Part shown: piece after piece, positions 32,170-43,673 of the stretch
Numbering within the stretch: position 1 is the first letter of the stretch
Layout of the letters: every line of letters starts with the position of its first letter
Assembly: GCA_024291935.2 (NCBI GenBank)
Contig: CM044322.1
Coordinates: forward strand, 26,225,405-26,289,404
Reading direction: 5' to 3'
Length of the DNA: 64,000 nt
Origin: Okapia johnstoni
Taxonomy: Eukaryota > Chordata > Mammalia > Artiodactyla > Giraffidae
Translations under genes and position numbers: made by a program
Notes under the pieces: generated by a model
Told to the model about the DNA's origin: nothing
The model's database searches: none
Seen by the model: the letters and a program-made list of their open reading frames with translations, nothing else

Positions 32170-32370
32170 TGTGCATGCGTGCTTAGTCATGTCCAACTCT
32201 TTGCAGCCCCATAGATTATAGCCCACCAGCCTCCTCTGTCCATGAAATTTTTCAGGCAAAAATACTGAAGTGGGTTTCCTCTTCCAGGGGATCTTCCCGA
32301 CCCAGGGATAGAACCCATGTCTCCTGCAATAGCAGGTGGATTCTTCACCAGTGAACCACCTGGGAAGCCC
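32170..32370 (-). mobile_element. Bov-tA SINE
   Basis: Antisense from GCATGCGTGCTTAGTCATGTC to GAACCACCTGGGAAGCCC. Confidence 0.9.
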
Positions 32371-32952
32371 TCCCCACCCCTGCCGCTTGTGTGGAAGAAA
32401 ATAAGAATCCATTACATCAGTGAATCTTTTCATTGTTTGCTTCTCTGTCGTCAAGCCTAAGCCAAGATCCTAGTTCACTGGGTGTGGAAGCTAGCTGGGG
32501 CCCAGCTGGAGGAGACTTGATCGTGTGTTTGGGCAGCTGCAGGGCTTTTAGAATGACCAGCAGCTCTTCTCCCCTCCCTGCTGGGCTCCGGTGGTGGCAT
32601 CAGCGGCTTCCCCAAAGACCATGTGTCCCCGTGTGACCATTTCTCCAAGGTGATCGGACTTCTGCTTGGCCAACCCTGATGACCATGGGCCAGAGCCCTG
32701 CCCTCTTGCTGTCACTGAGCCAGCTCCACCTCCTTGCTTCCTGGGCTGACTTGCTGGTTCTGTTCTGTGGGTTCTTTTCAGAGACTTGCTGTTTGCCAGG
32801 TGGACAAACCAGTGTTCTGAGCAGTTGTATGCTTAGAGGGACTCTTGCTTCCCCTCCACACCCTTGTCACCGAAAGACTATCTGGAAGGTCTCGTCACTT
32901 TACGTGCACTTGTGAAAATCACGCAGGGGAGCCTGGTCTAAGTGTTAGTCGC
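32371..32952. other. Unique intronic DNA
   Basis: No exon or repeat recognised. Confidence 0.45.
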
Positions 32953-33162
32953 CCGTGCTAAGTCACTTCAGTCATGTCCAACTCTGTGCGACCCCATGGA
33001 CTGTAGCCTGCCAGGCTCCTCTGTCCATGGGATTCTCCAGGCAAGAATACTGGAGTGAGCTGCCATTTCCTCCTCTAGGGGATCTTCCCAACCCGTAGAT
33101 AGAACCCATGGCTGCTGCATTGCAGGCAATTTCTTTACCACCAAGACACTTTGGAAGCCCAA
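32953..33162 (-). mobile_element. Bov-tA SINE
   Basis: Antisense from CCGTGCTAAGTCACTTCAGTC to CACCAAGACACTTTGGAAGCCC. Confidence 0.9.
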
Positions 33163-33199
33163 ACTCGTGCATTGCAGGGTCACCTGCATTAAACAACTG

Positions 33200-33300
33200 A
33201 AATAGGTACATTAATCATCCCATTTTCCAGATGGAGTAACTGAGGCATAGGGAAGTTAAGCAACTCGCCCCAAGACCTAGAGCCAGGAAGCAGAGGAAGT
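33200..33300 (-). repeat. MIR relic
   Basis: CATCCCATTTTCCAGATGGAGTAACTGAGG and TTAAGCAACTCGCCCCAAG are reverse MIR. Confidence 0.75.
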
Positions 33301-33660
33301 AGAATTCAGCCCCAGAGTCCAACTGGAGTCTGGCTGGAGCCCACAGTAGCCACTGCTCTTCTGTCCCCACTGCAACCAACTCTGAAGCCTCACCTGTGTC
33401 TGTCCTGAGCTACAACAGAGTCTGAAGTGAGGAATAACAAAGGGACTCTGTCCCTCGAGGGTGCCAACCTTGGTGGGAAGCTTCTTGTGGCTGCCTTGTG
33501 GGTCTGGACTGTGTGGGGCTCCTTGTCGACTGGAAAGGTCATGGGGCAGCTCTGCAAATTCCAGCCAGAGGCTCAGGTGTGGTGAGCAGTCACAGGTGTC
33601 CCTGACAGCCTGTCTCTCCCAGGGCTGTGGGTTTCCTGCTTCTCTTGGCGTTAACATGTT

Positions 33661-33816
33661 AAAGATAACAGAGGTCGGGATTTCCTTGGTGGTCCAGTAG
33701 TTATGGCTGTGAGCTGCCAATGCAGGGGCCATGGGTTTAATCTTTGGTTGCAGAACTATGATCTCACATGCCATGCAGCGTGAGAAAAAGATAAGAAAAT
33801 AAAAGATAACAGAGGT
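33661..33816 (+). mobile_element. CHR-2-type SINE with perfect 15-bp duplication
   Basis: AAAGATAACAGAGGT at 33661-33675 and 33802-33816 are identical flanks. The SINE has the head GGGATTTCCTTGGTGGTCCAG and a short A-rich tail. The perfect duplication suggests a relatively young insertion for this family. Confidence 0.92.
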
Positions 33817-34105
33817 TGTAGGAGGGTTTGGCTACTCTCTCTGTTCACCCTGTGAGGTAGGGAGGCGTGATCACCAGCGTTCAGGGTGGCATCGGAGGCT
33901 CAGAGAGGTTTGTCCTTAAAGCTTAATACTATTTGTTAAAGAAAAAACACTAGGCTTTGTATTGTTTGCACTTTCTACTTTCCTACTGCCTGCCCAGAGT
34001 CATGTAGTTACAGGACTATTTGAATTGCAAATGATAGAAACACTACCGGAATTGACTTACAGTAAGGGAAATCAGTAGCTCCCCATAACTGAATTGGTCA
34101 GAGGT

Positions 34106-34337
34106 AAGCAAGCTTCCCTGGTGGCTCAAATGGTAAAGAATCTGCCCGCAATGCAGAAAACTGGGGTTCCATCCCTTGGTTGGGAAGATCTCCTGGAGAA
34201 GGGAACAGCAACCCACTCCAGTACCAGTATTCTTGCCAGGAGAATTCCATCGACAGAGGAGCCTGGTGGGCTACAGTCCAGGGGGTTGCAAAGAGCTAGA
34301 TACAACTGAGTGACTAACACTTTCACAAGCAAGCTTC
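34106..34337 (+). mobile_element. Bov-tA SINE with 11-bp duplication
   Basis: AAGCAAGCTTC at 34106-34116 and 34327-34337 flank a full-length Bov-tA with an internal duplicated CCAGTA. The 3' end reads GAGTGACTAACACTTTCAC. Confidence 0.92.
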
Positions 34338-35249
34338 AGGCATATCTGCATCCAGAGGCTCAGAGGATGTCATCTCCCAGCTCTCCTTTCATCTGAGCTT
34401 TATCCTTTCTAGTTAGGAGGCAAAAAATGACCCCAAACAAGTCTAAGCAACATTTTATCTTTTGGAGATTCCAGTGTAGAGAGTCCTTCATTTCCAGTAT
34501 TTCTAGCAAAAATCCCACGTCTGACTCTTATTGGCTAGTTTTAATTATTCAATAGCTTTGAGCCAATCACATAGTCCAGTAGCAAGAAATGCATTGATTG
34601 GTAGGCTCAGGTCATCCCTTCTTTCTCTTTCTCCAGGGAAAACACCCATACTAGCCTCAGGGAGAATGTTCATTTAAGCTGTGAAATGTGAGGATTCCTT
34701 CCTTTTTTTTAAAGTCACACTTGTCCCAGGAAGGCTTGTAGGAGGACCCCGGGAGCTGTTGGCTTCCTGAGTGTGGGGCCTCAGTGGGCTTGACTGAGCA
34801 CCCCACCGCACCCCGTGTGCCTACTCCCCCGCATGCTGTGAGGTGCCCCTCGCCAGCCCCGCCATGTCCCTGGTACTGCCGAGCACCCCGAGGTCAGCAT
34901 CTGGCTTCACTCAGCCTTCCCACAGGAGTCAGATTTTCTGGTCTGCATCTGGAGCTTGGCCGTCTCCCTGGAGAGCATTGACTTGTTCCCTCTGGAGATG
35001 ACCTGAATTCATAGCATCCCCAGCAGGCAGCAGCTACCTTCTCACAGCAGGGCAGGGAGTGGGCAGCCTGGGAAGCCGAGAATTTAGCAAAAGGGCATAG
35101 TTGGCTTGCCTTTGTTCCTGGTGTAGCCTAGGGCATAGGTGCTGGTTTCCATTTCATTCAGTATCAGCTCCAGGGAAGAGAACAAGCCTTACCCTAAGAC
35201 AAGTCCCTGTACCTAGTGCCCTAAATATGGGGATGATGGAGACCATGTA
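34338..35249. other. Unique intronic DNA
   Basis: No exon or clear repeat recognised. A T-run lies at about 34703. Confidence 0.45.
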
Positions 35250-35460
35250 CCAGGTGCTCAAGGCCATGGAGCCAGACTGCCTGGGTATAAATCATTCCCA
35301 GCTCCTTAACTCCTCTGAGCCTCACTTTCTCCATCTGTAAATTGGGGGTGCTATTCCTATCCAGCAGGGCTTTGTGGGGATGAAATGAGATGACCTGTGC
35401 ACAGGACTTAGCATGATGCTTGGCACATAGTAGGTGCTCAGGAAACATCATTTATATTAG
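35250..35460 (+). repeat. MIR relic
   Basis: Well ordered: GAGCCAGACTGCCTGGGTATAA, GAGCCTCACTTTCTCCATCTG, GGGATGAAATGAGATGACCT, GGCACATAGTAGGTGCTCAG. Confidence 0.85.
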
Positions 35461-35654
35461 CCTTATACCAGAACAAGCACTGGAGTGATACAAGGCTTGC
35501 TAAAAAGGTGCCAAGTTGGAAAAGTCCAGGGTCAGTGATCTGTAGGAGATAAAATCTATGGGGCAAGGTGAAGCTTGTCAATGAGGTTTTCAGAGATAGC
35601 ACCCGTTCCAGTTGTCAGAGACTTACAAGTTGCGAGAAGCCCACAATGGGGCCC

Positions 35655-35770
35655 TTGGGGACAGTGCTTCATCTTTCCGAGCCTCAGGTTCTTCATCTTA
35701 TAGTGGGAATGAGGGAAGCCACCTGGCAAGACCTGCTATACGGTAGGTACTTAATAAATGGAGTCACTGA
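35655..35770 (+). repeat. MIR relic, 3' half
   Basis: CGAGCCTCAGGTTCTTCATCTT and GGTAGGTACTTAATAAATGG. Confidence 0.7.
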
Positions 35771-35777
35771 TTTATTA

Positions 35778-35998
35778 GCTTCCGAGGTGGCCCTACTGAT
35801 AAAGAAACCACCTACCAATGCAGGAGTCATGAGATGAGGGCTCAATCCCTGGGTTGGGAAGATCCCCTGGAGGAGGGCATGGCAACCCATTCCAGTATTC
35901 TTGCCTGAAGAATCCCATGGACAGAGGAGCCTGGCAGGCTACAGTCCATGGGGTTGCACAGAGTCGGACAGGACTGAAGTGATTTAGCATGCATGCAT
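35778..35998 (+). mobile_element. Bov-tA SINE
   Basis: Head AGCTTCCGAGGTGGCCCTAC; body ends GGACTGAAGTGATTTAGCATG, followed by a (GCAT)n end. Confidence 0.92.
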
Positions 35999-38520
35999 GC
36001 TGCTTTATTAATAAGCCATGTTGAATGGGTTGTAAATAATAAGAAGATGTTTGTTAAGTATGGGGTTTGGTTGATGTGGGCAGTACTGGAAGTGCCTTTC
36101 CATAGAGTGGGAAATGTGTGCATCCAGCCGTGTCCCCACCGGGTACTCTTCTGCCTGTTGGGATATTGAGTCTTGGCCATGACTGAGCTTTTACTTTGTT
36201 TTCCATGGTGTACGGTCCATGTCTAGGCTCTGTGCTGAGCAGGGATGAGGGGAGGTAAATGACAGGGATGGGTGCAGAGATCCACGGGTGAGCCCTAGAA
36301 TGAGAGGACGCGTGAGTGAGCCTTGAGCCTTGGGGAAGTCGTTGGACTTCGTCCCCTCACAGACTCAGGACTGCCAGATCCAATGGCCATGGCTGAGCCT
36401 TCACCCAGTCCAGCCGCCCCCAGGGAGAGCCCTGCCTCCCACTGCAGGGTGCCCTGCCAGGGGTGCACCGGTGTTTCAGCTGCAAACAGCAGGTGCTTAC
36501 AGGAAAGCATTCAAATCAGAGGAGGGCTGCTTTATAAGGACACAAAGGCAACCTCAAGAAGTCCAAGGCCAGCCACGTGGGGTCTGGATGCTAATACTGG
36601 AGGCCTGGGACAGTGTCGTCTCTCCAATCCCACCCCCTAAGAATTTCCAAGGATTCTCCCTAACTGCTCATTTTGCTTTACTGCTCTGCCAGGGGGGTCT
36701 GCTCTTGCATGACTTTTTTCAATCTCTTGAGATGCCTGGGAGACAGAGAATCTGCTTGGTCTCAGCTTCATTGATAGCTTGTGAGACCCTGGGTCAGGTG
36801 ACTGTTCCATCTGCTGTGTCTGTCAGGGTGGGCGAGGCCCCTGATATATGGAGCTGCTGCCTTCCAGGGCCGTGGGAAAGCAGTTAAGTTAAGGAGACAG
36901 ACTGACTCATCGTGTCCAGTACAGGTGTTCCTCCTGAGCTGGCACACCTGCAGGAACTGGAAACACACTTCCTCTCCAGCAGCCCTTACAGTCTTTGATT
37001 CCTTTTAAGCATTCACTGTTATATTTGAGCCCTGAATGGATCTCACCGTAGCATCCACCCTTGGCCCATCTCCTACCATTTGAGGATCTTACATGCTAAA
37101 TCTATTTCCTCGATATGCTGACTCCCCTGACAGCCACTGTGGCCCATGAGCCAGTACACCTTCCTGCGCGAGCTTCCTTTCTCTTGGCATCTTTTTTTTT
37201 TCCAGCCAGGGCAGAGCAGATTGTGCTGGGGAAGTTGGAGGATGGGATGTCCTGCCTTGATCCGCCCAGCTTGACTTAACCTTCTAGTCTCCTCGTCTCC
37301 CACCGGGAGCCCTTTGTGAGCACGGAGAGAGCTGCTGGCTTCCCGCACATCCGAGGAAAGAAATGTTCCCTAGACCAAGCCGTGTGTTCCTGGCTCTCCT
37401 GATGTTTAAGAAGACTCCTCAGGAGCCTGGGGATGTCAGGTGGGCCCCCCTGGCAGCAGGCAAGAAGAGAAGGAACTAGAAACTCCATGCAATGCATTTA
37501 GGGCCGGTGGGGCTGGTATTATAGCGCTGGGCCAGGCCACAGAGCCATGGAATTAGGTCATAGTTCTGCAGCCCACCCAACACCACCACCCACCAGCGCT
37601 GAGAGCTCTTAGGTCAGAAGGAAGAGACATCCAGGGACAAGTTCACGTCCTCCTTTTGGGGTCCATAAGCAGCGTCCACGGCCAAATAAACAGCACTTGC
37701 CTCTTGGCAAGGGGGTCCTCTGAACATGTGCATGCAACCAGGAGATACAGAAAGAGGAGGTTGGAGAGAAAAACAATACATTCAATGCCGCCCCGTTGAA
37801 ATAGGAGATTGAATTTCTCTGCCTGGAAATGTTTAACTTGAGTCAGCCACCTACCTCCCTTTCCAAACCAGACCTGCCTGGGTTGGAGGTCTGGTTTTTC
37901 CCCCCGCCCCCCAACTTCCCCCGTATGAGCTTTTTGCAGGTGTGCATGCAGAGCAAATGTTAATTTGGAAGGAGATTTATAGCTTTCTCCGGAGATCGGG
38001 AGCAGGAACCGTTTCCTGAGCAGTGGGGTTATTGTGGGTTAATTTTCATGATTACTGAAGGAATCTTAGCGGAAGACTCTTGGGTCCTGCCTGCCCATGG
38101 TCTCTGCTAAAATCTGTGCTGTCGGCTCACCTGGAGAGGGGCCAGAGGGCTGCTGTTCCCTCATCCCCTGCCTCCTGGGCTTGTGCTCCGATGTACGGGG
38201 TCTCCTGGATGAAGAGCGACCAGAGTGCGCGTGGGGATTCACTGCGGATGCCTGGAATGTCCGCAGCTATGTGCTCTCCGCTGCCGGGAAAGGAGCGACC
38301 TCCCAGTCTGGGCTGGTGAGCCGCCTGCAGCTCCCCAAGGGAGGTGGGCAGCTTATTACAAGCCCACAGCACTCCTGGTTAGGATGCTTGCTTCTTCAAT
38401 TGGCTTATTTTCAGCTGTTTTGCCCAACTTAGAAACAGTTTTGAAGCATCTACGAAGTGTGATGTGTGTATTGTTTTGTGTACACTCCCCATCCTTCCAC
38501 GTCCATTCACCCCGGTTACG
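35999..38520. other. Unique intronic DNA, 2.5 kb without young SINEs
   Basis: No exon recognised, including in the 185-residue frame 36330-36887. The segment 37790-38060 (with AGGAACCGTTTCCTG and TTAATTTTCATGATTA) has the look of conserved non-coding DNA, but this rests on composition only. Confidence 0.45.
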
Positions 38521-38733
38521 TACATGTGCGCTCAGTCATGTCTGACTCTTTGTGACCCCATGGACTGTAGCCCACCAGGCTCCTGTCCATGGGATTCTCC
38601 AGGCAAGAATACTGGAGTGAGTTGCCATTTTCTTCTCTAGGGGATCTTCCCGACTCAGGGATTGAACCTGCATCTTTTGTGTCTCCTGCATTGGCAGTCG
38701 GATTCTTTACCCACTGAGCTACCTGGGAAGTTA
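38521..38733 (-). mobile_element. Bov-tA SINE
   Basis: Antisense from GTGCGCTCAGTCATGTCTGAC to CACTGAGCTACCTGGGAAG. Confidence 0.92.
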
Positions 38734-38923
38734 CACATATCTCTTCTCTTTCCCCTTGAGCAGCCTCAGAGATCCAGACTGTTTCAAATGCATCAGGAAA
38801 GATGTGCATGAAAGGCCGGATGTTCCAGGGTTAAAGTTTGTGGACTGGGGAGGAGGAAGAGGAACAGTCTAGAAGTTCTCACCAGAGTAGGGCAGGAGGA
38901 GGCTGGCTTGTGAGAGTAAAATA

Positions 38924-39122
38924 CTGTTGACCCTTGAACAACATGGGTTTGAACTGCTCAGGTCCACTTATACATGATTATTTCAGTAGTAAATACACAC
39001 TATTACACATCTTCAGATAGTGGAATCTAATAAGATTCTGAGGGCTGACTGTAAGTTACATGCAGATTTTCGACTGTGTGGAGGGTAGGCACCCTAACCC
39101 CAAGTTGCTCAAGGGTCAACTG
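38924..39122. mobile_element. Tc1/mariner (Tigger-like) MITE
   Basis: Terminal inverted repeats of about 20 bp: CTGTTGACCCTTGAACAAC at the left, and the reverse complement of GTTGCTCAAGGGTCAACTG at the right. TA precedes the left end; the right flank is TC, probably a decayed TA. No transposase remains. Confidence 0.8.
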
Positions 39123-39125
39123 TCT

Positions 39126-39360
39126 GTGGGCTTCCCAGGTGGCACTAGTGGAAAAAAAATCTGTCTGCCAGTGCAGGAGACATTAAGAGACATGGGTTCA
39201 ATCCCTGTGTTGTGACGATCCCCTGGAGGTGGGCATGGTAACCCACTCCAGTATTCTTGCCTGGAGAATCCCATGGACAGAGGAGCCTGGCGGACTACAG
39301 TCCATGGGGTTGCAGAGAGTCAGACACGCCTGACTGCAGCGACTTTGCTCACACGCACGC
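39126..39360 (+). mobile_element. Bov-tA SINE abutting the MITE
   Basis: Head GGGCTTCCCAGGTGGCACTAG starts 4 bp after the MITE; body ends GACTGCAGCGACTTTGC. Confidence 0.9.
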
Positions 39361-40485
39361 AGCTATGTATAGACCAACAAAACGTCTTTGACCTGCTCAG
39401 AACCATTCACCTCCAGTTCCTCTCTTTCTCATTCTGTTCGTTGCTTCATTCAAGCCGGACACTTGGATTCCACTGCAGGCAAGCCTAGAACCTGCTCTTC
39501 TTTCATTGGAGTCATTTTCCCTTGGGGTGGGGGGAGGGCTGTGGAAGAGAGAGACTTCAAAGGAAAGCGTGTTTGGTCTTGAAAGTACCTCTGTCCAGGA
39601 GATCACAGTCCTGGGGAGTTTCAGCCTGATGTAAGGCTTCCCTTGCCCCCAACTTGTGCCCTGGACTAACCTCAGCTCTCAGGACTGTACTTGGTACTGA
39701 GACACATACTACGTGGCTCCTGCTAGGAGCTTCCAGAAAGACCTGGAAGGATGCTGTTCTGTGCAAGAGATTTCCTAGTCTGGGGTGGCATGGTCATTTG
39801 TATTCCTCCAAGGAAGACAGCCTAGGCGCTGGTCACTGTGGGTGGAAATTCTGTATCGTCCCTCTGTCTTCTTACTTTTTTTTAAGATTGAGGGGCTGGG
39901 ACACAGTTGTGTGTTTTGTTGAACTGGGGGTGAGCTGTGCGTGCATGCACCAGTGTGTGTGGGGCGGAGTGGGGGGTGGTGAGCAGTGGGGTTTTTTCAA
40001 TTTACATTTTTTGAATTCTTTTCTCCTCTGCTCTCCCAGGAGGCAGCGTGCAGAGTGGAGTAAGCATTTGACCTTTGCGAAATGTTGGTGGAGTGGGCCA
40101 GACAGAGGGGGAAATGTTTGGTGGCAAACTGGCGGCAGCTCAAAGCAGGAATTCAAGTTGCATCTCCGCCTTTCTCAGCCCATAAACAGGGAAAAGTGAG
40201 GGAGGGAGGGCAGCAAGATAGAAGGGGCTTCCATGCCTCCATATTAGGATCTTGTGGACACTGCCTCAGCGACCAGCCTGAGCTGCTGCGAGCCCCACTC
40301 TGGAGACTACTCAGCAAGAAATGTTCTACCGGAGGGGTTTGGGTCAGGAGTTTCCAGGAGAAGCCCCTGGGGATCCAAGGACAAGGCTGTTGGACAGGGG
40401 GTGTGAAGGGGCTCTCGGAACAGAAGGCAGTGGCTTCTGGAAGGTGGAGGGGCAGGGTGAAGAACTGACTTGCACAGAGCACTCA
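39361..40485. other. Unique intronic DNA
   Basis: G-rich GGGGCGGAGTGGGGGGTGG tract at about 39961-39980. Frames in 39654-40199 show no domain. Confidence 0.45.
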
Positions 40486-40690
40486 GACTGTGCCAAGCAC
40501 CCTTCTTATATGTGTATAGTCCGTGTGTCTATATGGACTGCATGTGTGTAATCACTCATGTCATCCTCACAGCAGCCCATAAGATGGGTACTGTTATTGC
40601 CCCATTTTACAGGTAAGGGAACTGAGGCAGAAAGAGATCAGTAAGTGTCTGCGATTCAAATTCAGGTCAACTCTGAGGTGTTTCTGGTCA
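40486..40690 (-). repeat. MIR relic
   Basis: GTGCCAAGCACCCTTCTTAT, then CATTTTACAGGTAAGGGAACTGAGG in reverse MIR order. Confidence 0.75.
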
Positions 40691-41004
40691 CTCAGCTCAG
40701 GTACTTAGTGAGGATCTGTCAAAGCTAGAAGTCAGATGTGCAGCTTCTGAGTTCAGGTGGCACTTTCTTATGCAGGGAGAAGTTCTGTGCACAGATGTAA
40801 TAACTCAGGGACTTGAGTTTGCCCTCCTCATCCCACTGCTCTCCCCTCCCCACCACCAAGACAAATATCACTTATTTTTCTGTGTCTCGATTATAGATTT
40901 GGTTCATAGACAACACTGCTGAAACTCCCCGGGTTAAATAGGGTTATTTAAATCCTGAAAGTTGTAGCACAGTGGGAGAAGGGACACAGCTGTAAGGCCT
41001 CCAT

Positions 41005-41215
41005 TGGTCCCAGGTGGCACTAGTGGTAAAGAACCTGCCTGCCAATGCAGGAGACATAAGAAACGCAAGTTCAATCCCTGGGTCAGAAAGGTCCCATGGA
41101 AGAGGGCATGGCAACCCCCTCCAGTATTCTTGCCTGGAGAATCCCATGGATAGAGGAACCTGGCGTGCTACAGTCCATGGGGTCATGGAGAATGAGTCAC
41201 GACTGAAATGACTTA
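41005..41215 (+). mobile_element. Bov-tA SINE
   Basis: GGTCCCAGGTGGCACTAGTGG to GTCACGACTGAAATGACTTA. Confidence 0.9.
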
Positions 41216-42579
41216 TCACTTGATGCCTCAGAATGGGTGATTGCAAAGGCCTCTGGAGATGGGATGGACTGGGGGTGCCCCAGGCCCTTTGAACAGATTG
41301 GGGAACTAGGAGGACAGGAGTGGACCAAACAGTCCAGAGAGGCAGGGCTGTACCTAGCCGCCTGCACAGGTGGAGTAGGCGGGTGTCAGGGGGAAGACCA
41401 AGGTGGGAGAAGTGGGCCCAGGCCTCATGCATCTTAGGATCCCTGGGTGAGCTGGCCAAGTGGAGAAGCCATTCCTTGGGCCTTGGTTGACTGCCCCTTA
41501 ATGAGGACAGTAAAACCCACCATTGTATCTTCCCAGGGGTTTGGGTGATAAGCCTAAGAGAGGTGAGAGCACTGTGAAGAAAAAGTGAAAAGCACTGTAC
41601 TAAGCTTAACAGTATCAGCCCGAGTGCAGGCAGCCTCTGAATGTGAAGATGCTTTTGCTCCAGCCTGGGCAGAAGGCCTCCAGCCGGTCTTGCTAGCTGG
41701 TGTGCATCCTGTATTTCCATTTGAGCTTTGTTTGTTATGATTTGGGGTTGGGGGGCCCCCAGGCAAGTGGAAGAAGAGCATTCTGGGAAGAAGCATCTCA
41801 GGGGAGCCAGCCAGCCCAGGTCTCGGCGCTTTCATCTCCTTGTCTGTAACGTGGGCATCACATCACCCTCCAAGGTGTGCCTGGCACGTGGAGCTTCCTC
41901 TGTTCCTGGGATGCTGAGCACAATCCCTGGCCTTCCAGATACAGGTTGTTGAAGATATAGTCATGCCAGAGACCAAGCAGGGTTTCCTGTGAACCAGCCC
42001 ACGTGTCCCGGGCCTGCTCTTTCTCAGCCCAAGGTAATTTTTCAATTAACTTGATTGGCTGGAAACCGGGGTGCCCTTGGAGTGTGGGAAAGTGTCCCAG
42101 GCCGGAAGGGCCCTCCCCTCTGCCCCCCACTGGCTTGGGGCTCTACTTCCAGAGGGAGGATCCAATTTCACATCAGGACACCAGGACGTGATCCCAGTGC
42201 CCCTCTGAAAAATCCCAGATGGCGCCTTCTGGAAGCCCCTGTGGGCTCCACGCTGGCGGCCAGCCTGTCCTCCTCCCCTGCCCCCGCCCAGGCTCCCTGA
42301 CCCGGGCTCCGGCGGTGAGAGCCTCGGGAGGTTTCATTACTGACTTTATTGCTAAACAATTTCAAAAGGCGGCCCCGCTAGTTTTCATAAGTGAAACATT
42401 TAAAGTATGCAAAGCATATTTTATTTCTTCCTGGAGCAGCTGCTCAGTTGGGCTGGAGAATAATCAGGAGCAAGTTACAGGGATCAGTGTACCACCCTGC
42501 AGCTCACAGGGAGCCCAAGACACCCTCTTCCTTCATTGCCCCCTCCGTGGGGTCAGTCATCCTGATTGCATCAGAATTG
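41216..42579. other. Unique intronic DNA
   Basis: No exon or young repeat. The 42330-42480 part is AT-rich with an octamer-like TATGCAAAGCATA inverted repeat and may be conserved non-coding DNA. Confidence 0.45.
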
Positions 42580-42589
42580 GCTGCCAGCA

Positions 42590-42775
42590 TTGGCTGAGGG
42601 CTCACTCCGTGCCAGGCCCCAACTTGGAGCTTTTTATCTGTTGCTCATAGGCTGTCACTGCATCCCTGGAAGACAGATACCATTGTTACCTTCATTCCCC
42701 ACATGAGAACACAGAAGTGACCTGCTGGGGTCCAACAGCTAGTCAAGAACTAAGCCAGGATGTGATCCAGGTAGC
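42590..42775 (-). repeat. MIR relic
   Basis: CACTCCGTGCCAGGCCCCAA, ACAGATACCATTGTTACC, GAGAACACAGAAGTGACC and CCAACAGCTAGTCAAG in reverse MIR order. Confidence 0.75.
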
Positions 42776-43270
42776 GGGTTCCAGGGCTGCTGCTCTGAAC
42801 CATTGTTGTTGCAGGTTTATAGGTGAGGAACTTGAAGGACGTAGAGGTCAAGTCATAGTGGGAGACACCCATTCTTAGTTCACCTTCTGAAGCAGCACTT
42901 GAGACAGTGGGCCTTCCAGGTTTGCCGTTTGTCTGGGCTGTGCCTGGATCTGGTTTAAATTCTTCTGAAAGCCCAGCTCTGGTTGAGATACGCATCTCGG
43001 GAATTTCAGACTCGGCCGCCCTCGTGTGCTGGCGTTGTTAGGAGAGCCCTGGCTGGGCCCTGGTCGCCCACTTCTCTGTAATTATTTACATCTGCGGGGG
43101 CCTGTGGCTTGCTGCACACGTATTTAACCCCTGAGTTGATTGATGCCTAAGAAACACTGAGCAGAGCATTCCAGCCAAAGAGTGTTTCCACTTTGCTTCC
43201 GGGTTGTACTAGCCAGTGGCCTAGCAGTCAAGGCAGTAGGTTCCAGACACCGTCCTCTGGGCCTCAGTTT

Positions 43271-43467
43271 AAAGTAGAAAGTGTTAGTTGTTGTCAGGTC
43301 CGACTCTTTGCAACCCCATGGACTATAGCGCACCAGGCTCCTCTGTCCATGGGATTTCCCAAGCAAGAATACTGGAGTGGGTTGCCATTCCCTCCTCTAG
43401 TGGATCAGGATCAGACCCAGGTATCCTGCATTGCAGGCAGATTCTTTTCTGTCCGAGCCACCAGAGA
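43271..43467 (-). mobile_element. Bov-tA SINE inserted at a MIR CTCAGTTT site
   Basis: Antisense Bov-tA flanked by CTCAGTTT at 43263-43270 and 43468-43475. Confidence 0.88.
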
Positions 43468-43483
43468 CTCAGTTTGACTGTCT

Positions 43484-43612
43484 ATAAAATGGGGATATAT
43501 GGGACTTCCTTGATGGTCCAGTGGTTAAGACTCTGTCCTTTCACTGCAGGGGGCAAGGGTTTGATCCCTGGTTGGGGAACTAAGATCCTCCTTGCCACAC
43601 AATGTGGCCTAA

Positions 43613-43673
<61 letters not shown>

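Noticed and set aside
29764..33162. Regularly spaced similar units, considered as an array
   Set aside because: Units are about 200 bp, irregularly spaced (about 0.6-1.1 kb) and are Bov-tA SINEs; not a CRISPR or satellite array.
36330..36887. 185-residue plus-strand open frame
   Set aside because: No domain, no repeat of residues known from any family, and composition typical of chance frames in GC-rich intron.
40944..41720. 258-residue minus-strand open frame
   Set aside because: Its C-terminal part is a translation of the Bov-tA SINE at 41005-41215 (the recurring GFSRQEYW phrase seen in many copies), so it is not a gene.
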